From positions 62,001 through 126,000 of the forward strand of contig JABVXU010000102.1 of assembly GCA_013365365.1 (NCBI GenBank): a DNA stretch of 64,000 bases. Reading direction: 5' to 3'. The notes below the pieces were generated by a model. That model ran no database searches. It worked only from the letters and a program-made list of their open reading frames with translations, and had not been told where the DNA came from. Position 1 is the first letter of the stretch. Every line of letters starts with the position of its first letter. Positions 1 through 15,000 of this stretch are shown piece after piece. The translations under genes and the position numbers were made by a program. This DNA comes from Cruorifilaria tuberocauda (taxonomy: Eukaryota > Nematoda > Chromadorea > Rhabditida > Onchocercidae).

Positions 1-3000
1 ATGGTTTACCTGAAATTCCACTAGATGCAGACAGTCTTGTTGCTCGGCTTGCAGTTTCTAATAGTATAGAAGGACCACCACTGGCACACACCAATTTTAC
101 TTTTTATGACTGTTCTCGTTTTAAATTCTGTAGTGCATGTGTTAGCAGTGCATTTCCTTGTGACTGGTGTATAGAATCAAATCAGTGTGTTGCTGGCGCT
201 ACTACCGAAAATCGCTGTCGTTCTCAGCAACTCGTCAATGGAGTTGAGGTTTCATTCAAATTTAAAATTTTGAATGTCCATAATAAATCATAGATTTAGA
301 TCTCTCAGCATACTCAGTTTGTGTGATTATTGACTTATTATTCCCATCTTTTGGAGGATGTCTGCATTCTAATGAACAATTCTTTTAGAGAAACGGGCCA
401 TCAAGTCGAAAAGGACCATCATATTGTCCTCGTATTGTTGCGGCTGAAAGAGATTTTTTTGTCGCATCCGGTAAAAACCGTCAAATATCGGTAGTAGTGG
501 AAAATGCAAGAAAATTTATGACAGATTTCAAATGTCAATTCAAAATAGAACACAGCATGCATGAGAGATTAGCAAAAAAAAAAAATAATAACATCATGTT
601 AGTTTTTTACCTTAATTTGTTAGCTTTCTCACTTTATTTCTGAATAGTTTTGATTTGAATGGGAAATTTGCTGCCTTATTATATGGTATTCTCATGCTTT
701 TCAGTTGCGATGACATGAAATTTGATTTTTATGGGCAGGAATCCGGAAATGGTACTGCCGTTGTAAATTTTTCGGTAATCTGGTCTTCAGAAGGACACCA
801 TGGGGGTTTTGCCCTAGACAACAATGAAGGCATAAGAATTGTGATGTATAAATGTGAATCACTTGCATCGAATTGTGGATTATGTCTGGTGCTTAGCGGT
901 GAGAAATACGACTGTGGCTGGTGTCCAGCTGAGAAACAATGCACAAGGGAAGAAAATTGTCCAGTTACATCAAAAATGGATTATTGGCTAGATAGGTATA
1001 TTGTTTGATATACAGAGTGCTGTAGTGTTGGTTTGTTATTCATATAAATGTAATTCTGATATGATTACAAGAATGTTGTGCTTTCCTAATTATTTTATCA
1101 AACAATTTTTTTAGATCCCAGCTTTGTCCATATCCTGTAATCACTAATTTCAGTCCTAAAAAGGGACCTTTCGCTGGTGGTACCACAGTAAGTGATATCC
1201 TTGACATTTATTTAAATTCATGCGTCGAGATTTTAAGTTACCATTATTCATTGAGTTAAATGGATTAAATATATATTGATAAACGATAAATTGAAAATTG
1301 CTCCTGTTCAAAACATTATAGCTGATTATTGATGGTGTGAATCTTGGTCATAGCTACAAAACAGTGGAGGAAGCAGTGACGGCAGCAAACGTGCGCTGTG
1401 ATGTTGATGAATTCTCTTACATTACTGCATCACGAATTGTTTGTCGTACCCGGCAGAGTCCAACGCCAATACCGGCACGCTATCCTGTTGTTGTTAAATT
1501 GCGTGAGGAGCACAGGTATACTGCAATCTCGAATGATAGTTTTACCTACGTCGACCCCGTTATAAAAAATATGGAACCTACAAAAGGTACAGTACTGTTC
1601 GGTGTCCTTTAATAGGCTGCTTGTTAAGTTGCGTTCATTACAGAAGATATTTGCTTTATTTCTTAATTCTGTTCATGAAGAAAAAAGTCACGACATGTTA
1701 TGAAGAAGTATTGATCGATTCTAAATTATTTTTCATTATTTATAACATCCAGAAAATCCGCGTTTCATGTTAATCTAGTTTAAAGAGCAATGAATGCGTT
1801 TAAATTCAATGGTATCATTTTAGGACCTCGGTTTGGTGGAACTAATGTAACGATATGGGGTGAAAATCTTGACGCTGGTACATCAGTGAATGTTTTGCTG
1901 AATGGTGTTCGATGCATAGTACTGAATCGTACAAATGACAAAGTTGAGTGCAGGACAGGTCCTTCGGAATCACTTACTGATGGGTATCTGAAAATCAGTT
2001 TTGACAGTTTTTCTCGGGAATATGATAATATCCGATTCAGATATGAGTAAGTATTTTCCCTTCAATTTAGAATTTTCGTTTTCCTACAGGTTCCTGTAAA
2101 GTTTGATAAAATGTAATATGAATGAGAAGCGGGTTAAAGCAAATCATCTAGAATGCCCTTCTAAGCATTTCATTACTGGAAGAAATTTCAGGGAAAACCC
2201 TACTTTTGCACAAGTCATACCTGAAAGAAGTATCGAATCAGGCGGAATAATAGTTGATGTGGTGGGAACTGGGTTCAAATTACTGCAGCGGCCCCATATG
2301 GTTGTGAGAGATGAAAAGAAAGTTATGAAAGGACCGCAGTGTAATGTTGTACGCGATGACCTAATTTTCTGTAAAACGCCAAGTCTAGAAATTCCCCATA
2401 ACAGGTTTATGAAGAATCATTCGTATAATTGCTTTGGTTTACATATTTATCAATTTTTAACTAGTGCCACTACTGAAGATTAAGTGAAATTGACGTCATA
2501 CACCCTTTTTATCAGCAAATAGAGTGCGAAACATCGTTTTCCTTCTTTCCTAAGGTCAAATTGTTTAGACGGAAGCATCCAACAGCCGATGAACCGTTAC
2601 TATTAAATTACGGCTTCGAACTTGATGGAGTTCGTGCGGAGTAAGCTTATCACCATTTCACCTAGGTTAAACTGCAAAACTTATCTTTTTTCAAAATTCA
2701 TTTTAGAAATATGTAAGGATTCCCATAAGTGCCTATTAAGGTTTCAATTTTCTCATAAATCTTGCTAGAAATCATTAACATCAACGTTCTTTGTTCACAA
2801 ATATGGTCTGTGGTTTTCTAATAGTGATCCATGTTAATTTGTTTAATACATAAGCAAAAAGCGAGATATTTTTACAAATAGCGCTATAGACATTACTTGC
2901 TGAAGCTACGACTTTTTAGAAATTTCTACGGTATTATTTGCTGTTTTAGGGATATTTCGCAGTTAAACGGTTTCCGAATGCGTCACTTGGCTATTTTCCC

Positions 3001-6000
3001 GGATCCTGTGGTCGAAAAATTTAGTGATGTGAGGTTTTATCGATCAGGTGATTATCTAACAATAAATGGCAAATATCTAGATGCAGCTGCAAGGGAGCGA
3101 GATATAATGGTAACTATAGGCGGCGAACCATGCAATTTAACTGCTTTAGCGAATCGTGCTCTTACGTGTCAACCACCGCCTGAAAAACCCAACATTCAAA
3201 AATTTCCTTACGATGCGGATCCGGATGTTCTTGTGAAAATAGGTGGTGTAAGGTATGGAGATATTTCTCTTTGTTTTTATCATGGTCCTTTAAATGATGC
3301 TTTAATTTATCATGCACTTCAGTTATCGAGTTGGTTATTTATCATATAGCATGAAAGGAGCCGGATTATCACCACATCTGATGGGGGTCATACTGATACC
3401 AACTATTTGCATTATTGGCGCATTCTTTTTGCTATTAATTTTTTACAGGTAAATTTTCCTTGATGCCAGTAAATTTGTGAAGGACAAAAACAGGAGTATT
3501 AGTTGAAAGTAAAAACAACATTGTAAGAATTGTTAATTTGCGATTATTTCAGGCGCAAAAGCACTTCTCATATGCGTGAAATGAAGTATTTAAAGAACCA
3601 AATCGATCAGATTGAGATGAAGGTTGCTACTGAATGTAAGGAAGCATTTGCAGAATTGCAAACATCGATGAATGCAATGGCTGCTATCTTGCCTCTTGGA
3701 ACGCCATTCATACCATTTTTGTCTTACAAGGAATATACAGCTAGAGTAAGGTTTTTTCTATCTTGGGAAAAATATAATTAATTATACGTTACATTTGTTT
3801 ATTTGGTCGATTTTCAGCCGGAGTTTTACCAAGATTATTTCAGGTGCTCTTTCCAAATAACTATCATAATCATCCGGTCTTGCGTGATTTGGAAGTTGAT
3901 AGTCAACGCGCACATTCTATAGAAATGGGTCTTCGAGCATTCAACAAACTTTTAATGAACAAACACTTCTTGCTTTCATTTGTGCGTGCAATGGAAAATA
4001 ATAAGTATTTTCTGGGCAAAGACCGTGTGTCTGTTGGATCACTCCTGATGGTTGTGTTGATGGTACTTTTGACTGTTCCTAAATCTTAATTAATGTAAAG
4101 CAATATAAGAAATTCATTTCTTTTTTTCTGCTCTTCTAATCTTTTCAGGAAAAAATGGAATATTGTACTGAAATTTTGAAACAGTTGTTAAAAGAACTCA
4201 TTGATCGGACAATGGAGAAAAGATTACAACCAAAGATTCTCTTTCGCCGCTCCGAAAGTGTTGCAGAACGTATGTTGGCTGCGTGGTACACTATTCTAAT
4301 GTACAGATACCTTACGGTCAGTATGTTTGATCCTTTTGCGCATTAACGATTTTAAGGCTAAGTTCTTTTTTCATTGGAGATTCAAGTGCTTTTGAAAACA
4401 GGCTCTTCATTTTAATTAGCAGAAAGAAAATCATCAGTAAACTGCGATTCGAGTTTTAAGAAGTGAAACTTTTTTAATTCCAGTTGTTTTGTATAGGAAT
4501 GCGCTGGTAGAAAACTCTATGAATTGTATTGGGCGATGAAGCAACAGATGGAAAAAGGCCCACAAGATGCACTGACTCTCGAAGCGAGATATTCTTTATC
4601 GGAAGAGAAACTTTTGCGCGCATCTTTTGATTTTCGGAAATTAACTGTTTTCATTGCTGCGGATCACCATTCTTCTGCCATGGATTATCCGGTCAGAGTG
4701 CTTGACTGTGACTCGATAACACAGGTATGGTTTCCTTTGTGAACTGGTTTAGTTGAAGGAAAAATTATGGTTCGATATTTAAATACATGAGAATGCTGTA
4801 CAGGAAGAATCCATTCGCTTGTTTTGGTAATTTTTTTTTCAACTGCAGTTCTCAGAACTGCAATGCTGCTCGCTTTTTCATTTGATTAAAGTAAATATAA
4901 TGAAATCTTTCTAAGCCTTGTGATTCATGTAGGATTCTCATCTTAAATTATTTGTGCTTCTTAGTTCCCAATTTTTCTTCTGGTGTGTGTGTATTTGTAT
5001 GTATGTTTAAAACCTAGTTCGGTTTGTTTCATTCTTCTACAAAAAAAAAATTTCTTCAGGTGAAAGAAAAGTGTCTGGACGCAAAGTATCGTACAACGGC
5101 GTTTTCTGATCGTCCATCTGTGAATGATCTTGATTTGGAATTGCGATCAGCGTGCCCTAGAATAATTCTTCAAGATATTGACAGTACTTCGAAGATCGAA
5201 CCTGGTGGTTGGAAAAGGATTAATACCCTTGCTCATTACAATGTATTTTTAGTTCTTGTATTCCCTTTATTATTTTAGTATTTAAGCAAAACTACATAAA
5301 CTTTCTTAATACTATTCGAATCTTCATCTTCCGTAATCTTTTTATCAAAATTATTTAAAGACATCGTCAAAAAATTGAATTTATATCAACCTTGGGTAGC
5401 AGGGAGATAAGTAATGAAACCGATTTAGCCGATTTTTCTTCGTAGTTTAAGGTCACGTACATGGGAATTTGTTGTTAAGCTTAGAGGTTCGAGTCAGACA
5501 TGCATAAGATTTCATTGAGATATAACTCATTGTTAAGGAAGGAAAGTGCAATTACGCATTACCTTATCTTTGTAAAGGGTGATCCAAACAAACCATAAAT
5601 TAGTTTATTTCAAGTTTTACGTACTTTTATTTTTGTTCTAGGTTCCTGAAAATGCCACTTTAGCACTACTTCCACGTCAAGCATCTCTTTACAACCTATC
5701 AATTTTGAGTGAACGCTCGACATTTTCATTACCAAAACAAAGTCCTACATTTGCAAGACCGTTTGGAACAAACTCAAGTACTCAATGCAAAGGTTTGCTA
5801 TCAAGTTAGTATTCACTTTTTTTAAAGTAACGAAATTTACTTTTGAATTGATTAATAATTGTCCGATTTATTTCATGATAAGCTATATTTGTTATTAGTT
5901 TGTTATCTGTCAAAAATGCCCACTTGCGCAGTTGTTATAGACATGGATTCCAACTACAAGTTGTACCACCTTGTGCGTCCATCAGAGCATGGCTCATCTG

Positions 6001-9000
6001 ATCAACAAGATAAAATGGTCACTGAAATATATCTAACCAGGCGAGTTCTAGGTTTTAATTCTTTATATCTATTTAGGTATTGTCCAGAGTTCGGGCGAAG
6101 TTGTAATTCGTTATGCTCCTATCTGTTCTCGGAAAATTTTTGGACTATTTCAGACTGCTTACAATGAAGGGTACACTTCAAAAATTTATCCAGAATTTAC
6201 TGGAGGTTATATTTTCCACTGCAGTTCCGAATTCAGCTATTCCTTGCGTGAAATATATGTTTGATTTCATGGATGATCAGGTAAATGAAAATTTTTAGTT
6301 ATATAACAGATTGATTGTATGTTGTGATCTTTTATATATTGCAATTTACTTTCAGGCTAGAGAACATGGTATTGAAGAGAATGAAGTTGTTCATGCTTGG
6401 AAAAGCAATTCCCTACCCTTAAGGTTTTGGGTTAATTTGATAAAGAATCCGCACTTTGTATTTGATATCCAGAAACCCACAAAGGTATGTATGAAATTTT
6501 ATTTTCATCTGAAGTTACTTTTTGTGAGATCTTTCAGTTGAATCGCTCCAGTTTTTTCTGCACGTAGAACGGGAATATTATGATTAGGTCAAATTAAATT
6601 CGTTGCAACAGAGTGAGTGACATTCATGGATATCTTTTCCAGCTTGAGGGTTGTTTATCGGTTGTGGCTCAAACTCTCATGGATGCATGCTCGACACAGG
6701 AACATCAGTTAACAAAAGATTCGCCTAGCAGCAAATTGTTATTTGCAAAAGACATATATCAATATCGTGACTGGGTTGATAGGTAAGCCTTTTTAGTTCT
6801 TTTGTAATGGTTATCGAATTTCTTTGACTCTCTTGCAGATATTATGCAGAAATAAGACAGATGCCTCCAATAACCGATCAGGATATGAATGCACTACTTG
6901 CTGAAGAGTCACGTTCTCATTCACGTGACCGATTTCATATTTTTAGTGCACTCAATGAGCTTTACAAGTAAGTTCATATTGCTATCTAATTTTCGGTTTA
7001 TTGCATCATTTTCTGATTTATTCTTTTCTGATACCACTACAAGATGTAGTTTTTTGCATTTGTTTTATAGGGAATATTACAAAAAGTTGAAGTTGACTTG
7101 TCCTTCGCTTATTAATTGAAAACTTTTTCGTTAGATATCTGGAGCAATACAAGGAATCTTTACGTGAAGAGCTGGATATGAATCAGTTTGCAGTGAATCA
7201 GAAACTACCACAGAAGTTCCAAGACATGTTGAATACAATGGAATGCATAGGAGAACATTGCAGTAATGGTGGCAGTGGAACTATGGGAAGTTTTGGACAT
7301 CGTATTTATCGAGGAAGATCAAGGGAAGATAGGGTGTAACACAGATATAGGAACTCTGCTTCCACTATATGATTCAGATAAACATTTCCGCCAGAGAAGT
7401 ATTTGTCTACGTTTTCAGTGTTTCATGCTTAAACCCGTAAAGTTGCTGAATGAGTCCATTAAGGGTAAGATAACAAAATTTGAGTTAGCGATGACTTGAC
7501 TGCCCTAGAAAAACACTGAATGTGTTTCATCCATAAAAATCCATCTACCTCAAATAGCCTTGTGTAGTGAATCATATTTATATGTTGAAAGTTCGAATGG
7601 TAGGATTCTACCACTAACCCCCGTGTTTTTTATGACATTCTTCCCATATTTTATATATGGGAAGAGGAACTGCATGGTCAGAGGATAACCACTTGAATCA
7701 CGTATATAATATTGTTTTGGAACGATTAAAACTTTGAAAAGTTATTTTTGCCTTAAAAATGCGGATACGAATATTGGAAATGTAACTTATTGTTTTGCTT
7801 TGAATTTATTGTTATGCGCACTGTAATGTAACCTACGCAAAACCTATTTTGATTCTTGCAACATTTTATCGTGCGGGTATTCACCACGGTGCTCATTTCG
7901 TGGCTTAAAAGTTCAGTCACATCTAGTGTAGTGAATATTTTCTTTCTGTTTTCTATATCATGATTTCAAATCTCTTTTTTTAAGAAATTTTATTCCTTTC
8001 TAAAAGACAGCATTTTTTAATTTTCCGTTTTCACATATCAGAAATTGATAATTTTTTGATCGAGGAGCAGTTTCTTTATCGCTATGCTTTCGTTATCTGG
8101 CAAACAAATTAATAAATTTTGGTGCTTTAATTGTTTCATTTTACTTATAGGCGTATTTGCAATCGTTCTGTTGCATAGGTTTACTGCTATATATATAGTT
8201 TATCCTATTGCCTGTACCTTTTTAAACATTCATTTTGCAGTGTAACTTTTCTTTAATGATATATACATCTGCAAAGGATATTAGTTTAAATACGCATTTC
8301 ATGCTTTAGCAACAGGATGGTGTATATCTTGCCATCACCACATACCATTATAAAATGCTTTACGTCGAGAGTTCCGTTGCTAAGATGTACTATAAAGCAG
8401 TAAGTGTTTAGATTACATTTAAATTCAGCGGGACAGTCGCTCTAAATTTTGTTTCACTTTTTGTTTGGTATATTTTTTCCCCATTATTTCATAACTAGCT
8501 TACAAAGGTTGGCGGGATATTTGTGCAGTAATTGGAAGTATAATACGTGTTAGTCCACTTCCTTCACATGGATCTGCAAGAAGCTTGTCATCATTTAATG
8601 AATAAATTTGTGGATGGAAAGGATATGGACTGGGTTGAACATATGGTGAAACAATAACTATTATGACATTATGTCTGTTTCGTTGTTGTCCTACAGGAAG
8701 ACGTTGAATTAGATTTGAATCCAATGAATCGGTAGTCATATATGGGTTCTTGTATAATATAGACTCTTCAAACAGATTCAGCTATCATCACATCTCTATC
8801 AGTAACCTAGTACAAAGGAGACGAGAAAGAACAACATCCAGGAAGTGCTAGATATTATGTTAATCTATTTGTTCTGAATCATACAGCAGCAGCCCTAAGT
8901 GCCATCTATAAATCGACCGTACATATTGATTTCAAGTTTGTGCATCGATGGTCAAAATCGTTCAAGTAACAACATGTTGAACAAAGTTGTTTCATATGTC

Positions 9001-12000
9001 GCTGCTCTGGATGCAATATTTTAACTAATCCTTCGTTTTTATAACGATAACATGGAAGACTTGCAATTTATAAAAATTTTCAAATCGGGTTTGTAAACTG
9101 GCAAGCAGTATCGTAGAATAGATAAGCTCATTTATTGAGAAGTATTCTGGATCGTATGTAAACATCTTGGCCGCTGAAAGTTTTTCGTGATACCCGTCGA
9201 TCATTGCTGAGTTATCCGATATCAAGTGAACAAAACATCCGTCAAATATGTATGCAAATTTTGCAAATCGTAATAGCTAAATAATATAGTATGTGTAGGG
9301 AAAATACTTCAGAAAGAAATGTTTGAGAAGATACGAGAAGCGATATATCTGAACTGTTCCTCAGTGAAGGCAATAAGCATAAAAGAGGACAATGTATTGA
9401 ATTTAAAAACACTCCGAGTGTGAAGTTAGTGAACATATTTCACTTCAGTTCCAACCTATTATTCATTAACTAAAACAACTGAAAAAGTTAGCTAACAATG
9501 TACAGCATTCGTAAACTCACAATTCCTTCTCTGTATTGAGTCGAAACTCATTACATTTTCCATCTTAATATCAACCGGTTTGGATGAAGAGATCTGAATT
9601 GAACTAAATCACTGGAATCAAAAAATAATTACATTAAATGATGAAATCATAGTACTAAATGTAATGTGTGTATATGCAAATTACAATTAATTTCGTTTTC
9701 AAGGATGCAACGGTATTTTAAATTTGAAATGAAAAAGTAACGATTATTCGCTTATTCAGGTTTCTAGCCAGTCGGTTTCGGCCGCTTTAAAGGCTTTCTC
9801 CGGTACCTGTAGATTTATGGTCCTTCGAAAGTATTATCAAAAATCTAATGTGTTTCCATATGAATTAATTAAAACATGTTAGATTTAGGAAAAAACCAGG
9901 ATGCGCATATTCTTTGTGGTGAAGGCGATGCAAATGATCAATTCTTGTGTAATTATTGCCCTTCTTCTTGGAACATATCATCTGTGCGGCAAAACTTCAT
10001 TAGATCGGGTATCTCACATCTTTTCTCATTGTAGTGCGCTTTAAGTAAAGTAATTTGACGACACCGGAAGATATTACACTTCAAAAAAAAGCTCGAATAA
10101 GTCAATATTATTATAACGATGATGTTTGAACTGAAACATAAATCATTCTGATGAGAGCAGAGAACTTCGATATAGCGCTGTAAAATGTTAAATGCACTTC
10201 CTTGTCATGAAATTTATTTAAAAAAATATGAATTAAAGATTTTATAGAAAGTTATTAAAATTCATACATACAGAACTTCAAAAATATTTTCAGCAAATAT
10301 TTTAGAGATAAACAGTACCAATTAGTGCCTGTCATGTTTTCCATTATCCTAAACCGATTTATGCAATCCATTTCGGTTGCATCATTAACATCACTTTATC
10401 GGGGCACTTTTTTTCAGGCTTTACAAAACACTGCTAAAATTTGCAACATTTTCCGAACTTGTGAGCATAAAAGCTTCTGTGTGGATTTTAACCTACATTT
10501 ATAGATCCATAATTTCAATATCTATAGGTTTCAAAGAAATATCGATAGGTTTTCAAAGAAGTTTATCATAGCTTTTTTGAAGAGTGGGGAAAATAATTTC
10601 TTTTCAGTTCATTTTATAGCGAAATTGAATACCGATGTTGAAACACTCGGTAAAGTGTGAAAATTTATTTAATGAAAGAAATTTGGTTTGGTGTAAAAAA
10701 TGAAATACACTGCTATGTATAACAAATGATTTAGGTGCTATCGAATCCAGAGAGTTCATGTATACAATTTATTCAGCATTCAATCTTTAAAAAAGCAAAA
10801 GCATTATTGCTTAGTAAACGAGTCACAAATGAACGTCTAGAAAGCAGTAAATTCATTTGTTTTCTCGTTCTTATCCATAAGCACTTGTTTAAATTTTGTA
10901 AAGTTTTATCTCGCCGCAATAACTACACAGGTTTTTTTGCCATCAATATTGAAGCTTATATGAGGCGATTTTAGCAAACAAAGTGATATCCGCTGATTTC
11001 AATTTTTTGAGCCGAAAGTAGTGAAATTTCTGACGTATTTTTATCTTAGTTTACCTGAAGGGATAATTACTGTAAATGGTTTACAAGAAAAGATTGAATT
11101 ATTTTACTAGAAACTACAGAAGAAGTGTCGAATGGCAGCAAAAATAATGATTCTAATACTGATTACGAAGACATTTTCGCCTTCAGCGAAATTTTAGAAA
11201 GCTATAGCTGCATCACAGTAAGTTATTTTTCTTTTTCAATTAAAACAATCAACTTCTGCTTATTTATTTGTTTTCTATCTTGCTTATTGTTCATTTTTGA
11301 ACAACTATTGTTGTGCAATAGGCAACGGTGATGAAATATTTATTTGATAAAAATACGAGATTTTCATAATGCTTGATTCTTAAATGAGAAATAGAATCTA
11401 AAGCAACGCATTTTAGGTTGATTTGAGGGATCCAAATTGTTTTGCACGGAGGAATTCAGGAAACAAATCAATATGTCAAGCAGTATTTGGAATGGTTTTT
11501 CCAATAGCTATTGTCATATTCGATCTTATGTATCTAGCTTATACGATAATATCAGTCAGTCGCCATGTTGCACCTTTCCCCAAAGTATTTATCTTCTTTA
11601 TGAAATCGTTATTCTAAAATCAAATCCGTCATTTTATGATTAAATTAATTTTTCTGATAATCAAGTTTTTGAATTAAAAAGGAGAAAAAACACAAATTAA
11701 AATGTTATGTTGATGCAGGAAACAGATTTCATTCGATGCGCTATACATATGCTGTTATGGTGCATTACAAGTTCTTCACTAATGTATTTGATTTACACCT
11801 GGGAGTACGCCTGGAAATACACAGACTTCAAGGCTAAAATTTCAAAGCAGTCTTTCATGGCTATGGTAAAAGTATTACTATTATTACTATTACTATAGTA
11901 ATAATTTTTTTTTAAAGTGCTGATTACAATATAAAAATTTCTCTCTTCTACTACTCAAATCCTAATTTAAGATCTAAGAGTTATGTTCTTTCATATTCTT

Positions 12001-15000
12001 GAAGTTTCCAGATGAATATCTTCTGCAATTGTTTTTTGTTCCGCTTATCTCATTATCACGCAGTGACCTGACATTGCTTTCCCATATTCCATGCTTGCCT
12101 TCAATTCTACTAACTCTTCTCTCCACCATTCTTTTTTTTTGAATTCTCCCAGTTTTGTTTTAGATCAAGTTACATTCCTTGCGACATTATCGTTTTCTAA
12201 ATATTGCTATACTTTTATATTAGTTTGTCGTTAAGGTATCAACTTTAAATTAACATTTTAAAGCAACAGTAACGTTACTTCGTCGTTTTACTGCTTAGTT
12301 TTTTCCCTTAGTTATTCAATACTCTATTTCAGTTGTTCAGTAGATTTTCCAGCCCTATAATCATTTAAAATAAAAAAGACGCGGTCTTCACTGACCCGAA
12401 GAAAAACCAAATCCGTCCGTTTTCTTTTTGGAGAAAAAATTGCGAAACATATCAAATTCACATCCATTCTGTTGGTATCGAATGGAGAATTTTCGAATGA
12501 GTTCTATTTGCGCTCACCCATCTCAGTAATCTAAATTAGGAACCGATTTTCTTCCTCCACTTTGGCATTTTTATTTGGATTTTTAAATCATACTATCCCC
12601 TCATGGGGAAGTTTCTAATACCGAAATTACCATTCGTATTTTTTGCCCATCGTAGGAGCCATTCAATTTCTACCTTGACAAAACACTGCAGCAAATTATT
12701 GGTTAGCATTATAATCAAAATTATTATTCATTATCATTTCGTATAAAAAACAACTTCCGATCTTATTTATTAAACAGGTGAATTAATTTTAACATAACCT
12801 AGATATTTTCTGTCACGAATGTCGTTTTGTATTGCGCTGAGTTATTCTACACCAAATGGTTCTATATGCGTATTCGGATTCTCACTAAACCAGGTAAACA
12901 GTAACCTTTTTTTTTCATCATATTTGCTTTGTCGGTAAGGACAAGAAAGATATGCTTTCAAGAGAAACTGCCATCATCAGATTATTACAGATAATGTGGA
13001 AGAGGCGCACAAAAGAGCTCGGGCTGGTAATGACTCGGACGATGGAACGACAGAAGTAACTTTGCAACTGATGAAGAGTTTGAAATTTGAAGAATATTTA
13101 ATGACTCCAATCAGTCAAAGCGTTTAATCGTTTCTAGCACAGTCCAGCATTAGTCATCATCACACTGCACTGCACTCATTTTGTTTCATTATTAACTCTT
13201 CTCAATTTTAATTTCAACGAAAACAGAGGATTGTGAGGAGAGGAGGAAGAAGTAACATGCATTTCAGAAACCACAAACAGTTAATTAACATGTCAAATCA
13301 CAATCTTCCTTTTAGCTATAGAATTCCTTGCCAGTAAGAGTTAAAAATGAAATGAAATGTAAGTAGGAGGTGTGCTGCATCCATGTGTGCACAGACGTGC
13401 TAATGCGTTTAGAAAAAATAAAAATTAGTGAAAAAGTGTACAAAGTGTTAATATGTAAGATACTGTGGAAGATTTTCATGAAAAAACGATAACTAAATGT
13501 GGAGTGTGAAATTCTGAGTAAGCGCACAGAACTAAGTTCGACTACACTTGAATGAAAAGCACAGTTAGAGAAGTTTCGTGATGACGGTAAACTGGAGCGT
13601 TCATTCAGCAAGGAAAGACGACAGGTGCTCAAGGTTCTGCGTGGCCGCAGTCTAAGCGGTGTAGTGAGCAGCGAACGGCGTAATGCTTGAGTGAATCAGC
13701 TGGAGGCGTACAAGGCGCAAGGGTAAGCACACACAGTTAGCGTGTCTGTAGCAGGACAGTTGTTCGCTGCGTGCGTGCATTTCAAGCCTCCCAACTACTG
13801 CTCTCTCTCTCTTCCTCCCTCCTTCCCTTCCGCATCCTTTTTGTCATTTTAATTTCTGCCTTGCCCTCCTTTATTGTGCTGTTTGATTTCGATTTCACCT
13901 CATCTAATTCTCAACTTTCACCTCGTTTCCCTCATTATCAACTACCTTTCTCACTTCATTCTTTGATAGCTAACCATTATCTACTTTTTCTATTTCATTC
14001 ATCACACTGATCTGATCGATTCGTTCTAGTCACTGATTGAACAGTTAAATACAATGTGTCCGGATGGCACTCAGAAACATGCGTTATGTTCATAAAAGTT
14101 ATCCTTTGGTTGCTATTTGTTTTGAAACAACTGTGCTAATTCACAGTTAATTTTTCCGGAATCGTATAATTGATAAGCTAATCAAGTAGAGGTTTCTACC
14201 TCATCTGTTAAAAGTTTTTCTTCGCAGAAACCGCAATTCTGTTTTCATAAACCACTCTCTAAATCCAAAACTTGAATTTTACTTTTCAAAATCCAAAGTA
14301 TATAATTTAACCTAATACTTTACGCAACTTTCCACAATGTAGACAGGTTTTGCACTTCAAACGAAAAACAACGTCAGTCCATTTCATTGTTTAGAAGTTT
14401 TATAAACTAGAAGTTTTATTAATTAAACAAGCGAAATTTAATTTCTTTCGACATTCAGCTTGCTATTTCATATCAATTTTGGTAAGTCTTATATCAATTT
14501 TCTTTCAAATTTCGTAAAAATGTGATGTTCCGTATTAGTTTCAATTGACTGCTCCTCATATCAAGGAATGTTTACGGAACTTCAGGGAAGATGGCTCTTG
14601 CTGTCGGTAAAGCAGTAACACGTGTGATGCACAGATGTGAAGCAGCGAAAGCGTCTGGCTATCTTGGTGAGCACAGAATGGACAAGAGATAAGGGACACT
14701 CCTTAAATCAATCTTTTTTCCTTAAATAAAGCTGATATTAATTTCTAGGATCAGGTAAGGGCACAAAATTTGTCTTATTTGGATGGGAATTTCTTTAAAG
14801 CATAATTACGGATATATTTTCAGATCTCTCAGATTGTGGTGTTATGTATATTGCTGATGCAGTATATCTTGTACTGAAAGGATATGAAATCAATAAATGC
14901 AATCTGAGAAACAACTCTCTCACCAAATTTCCGAAGAAAATGGTTGAAAGATTCAGCAATATGATTAGTTAGTTTCTAGGTCTTATTAATTTTTTTTTAT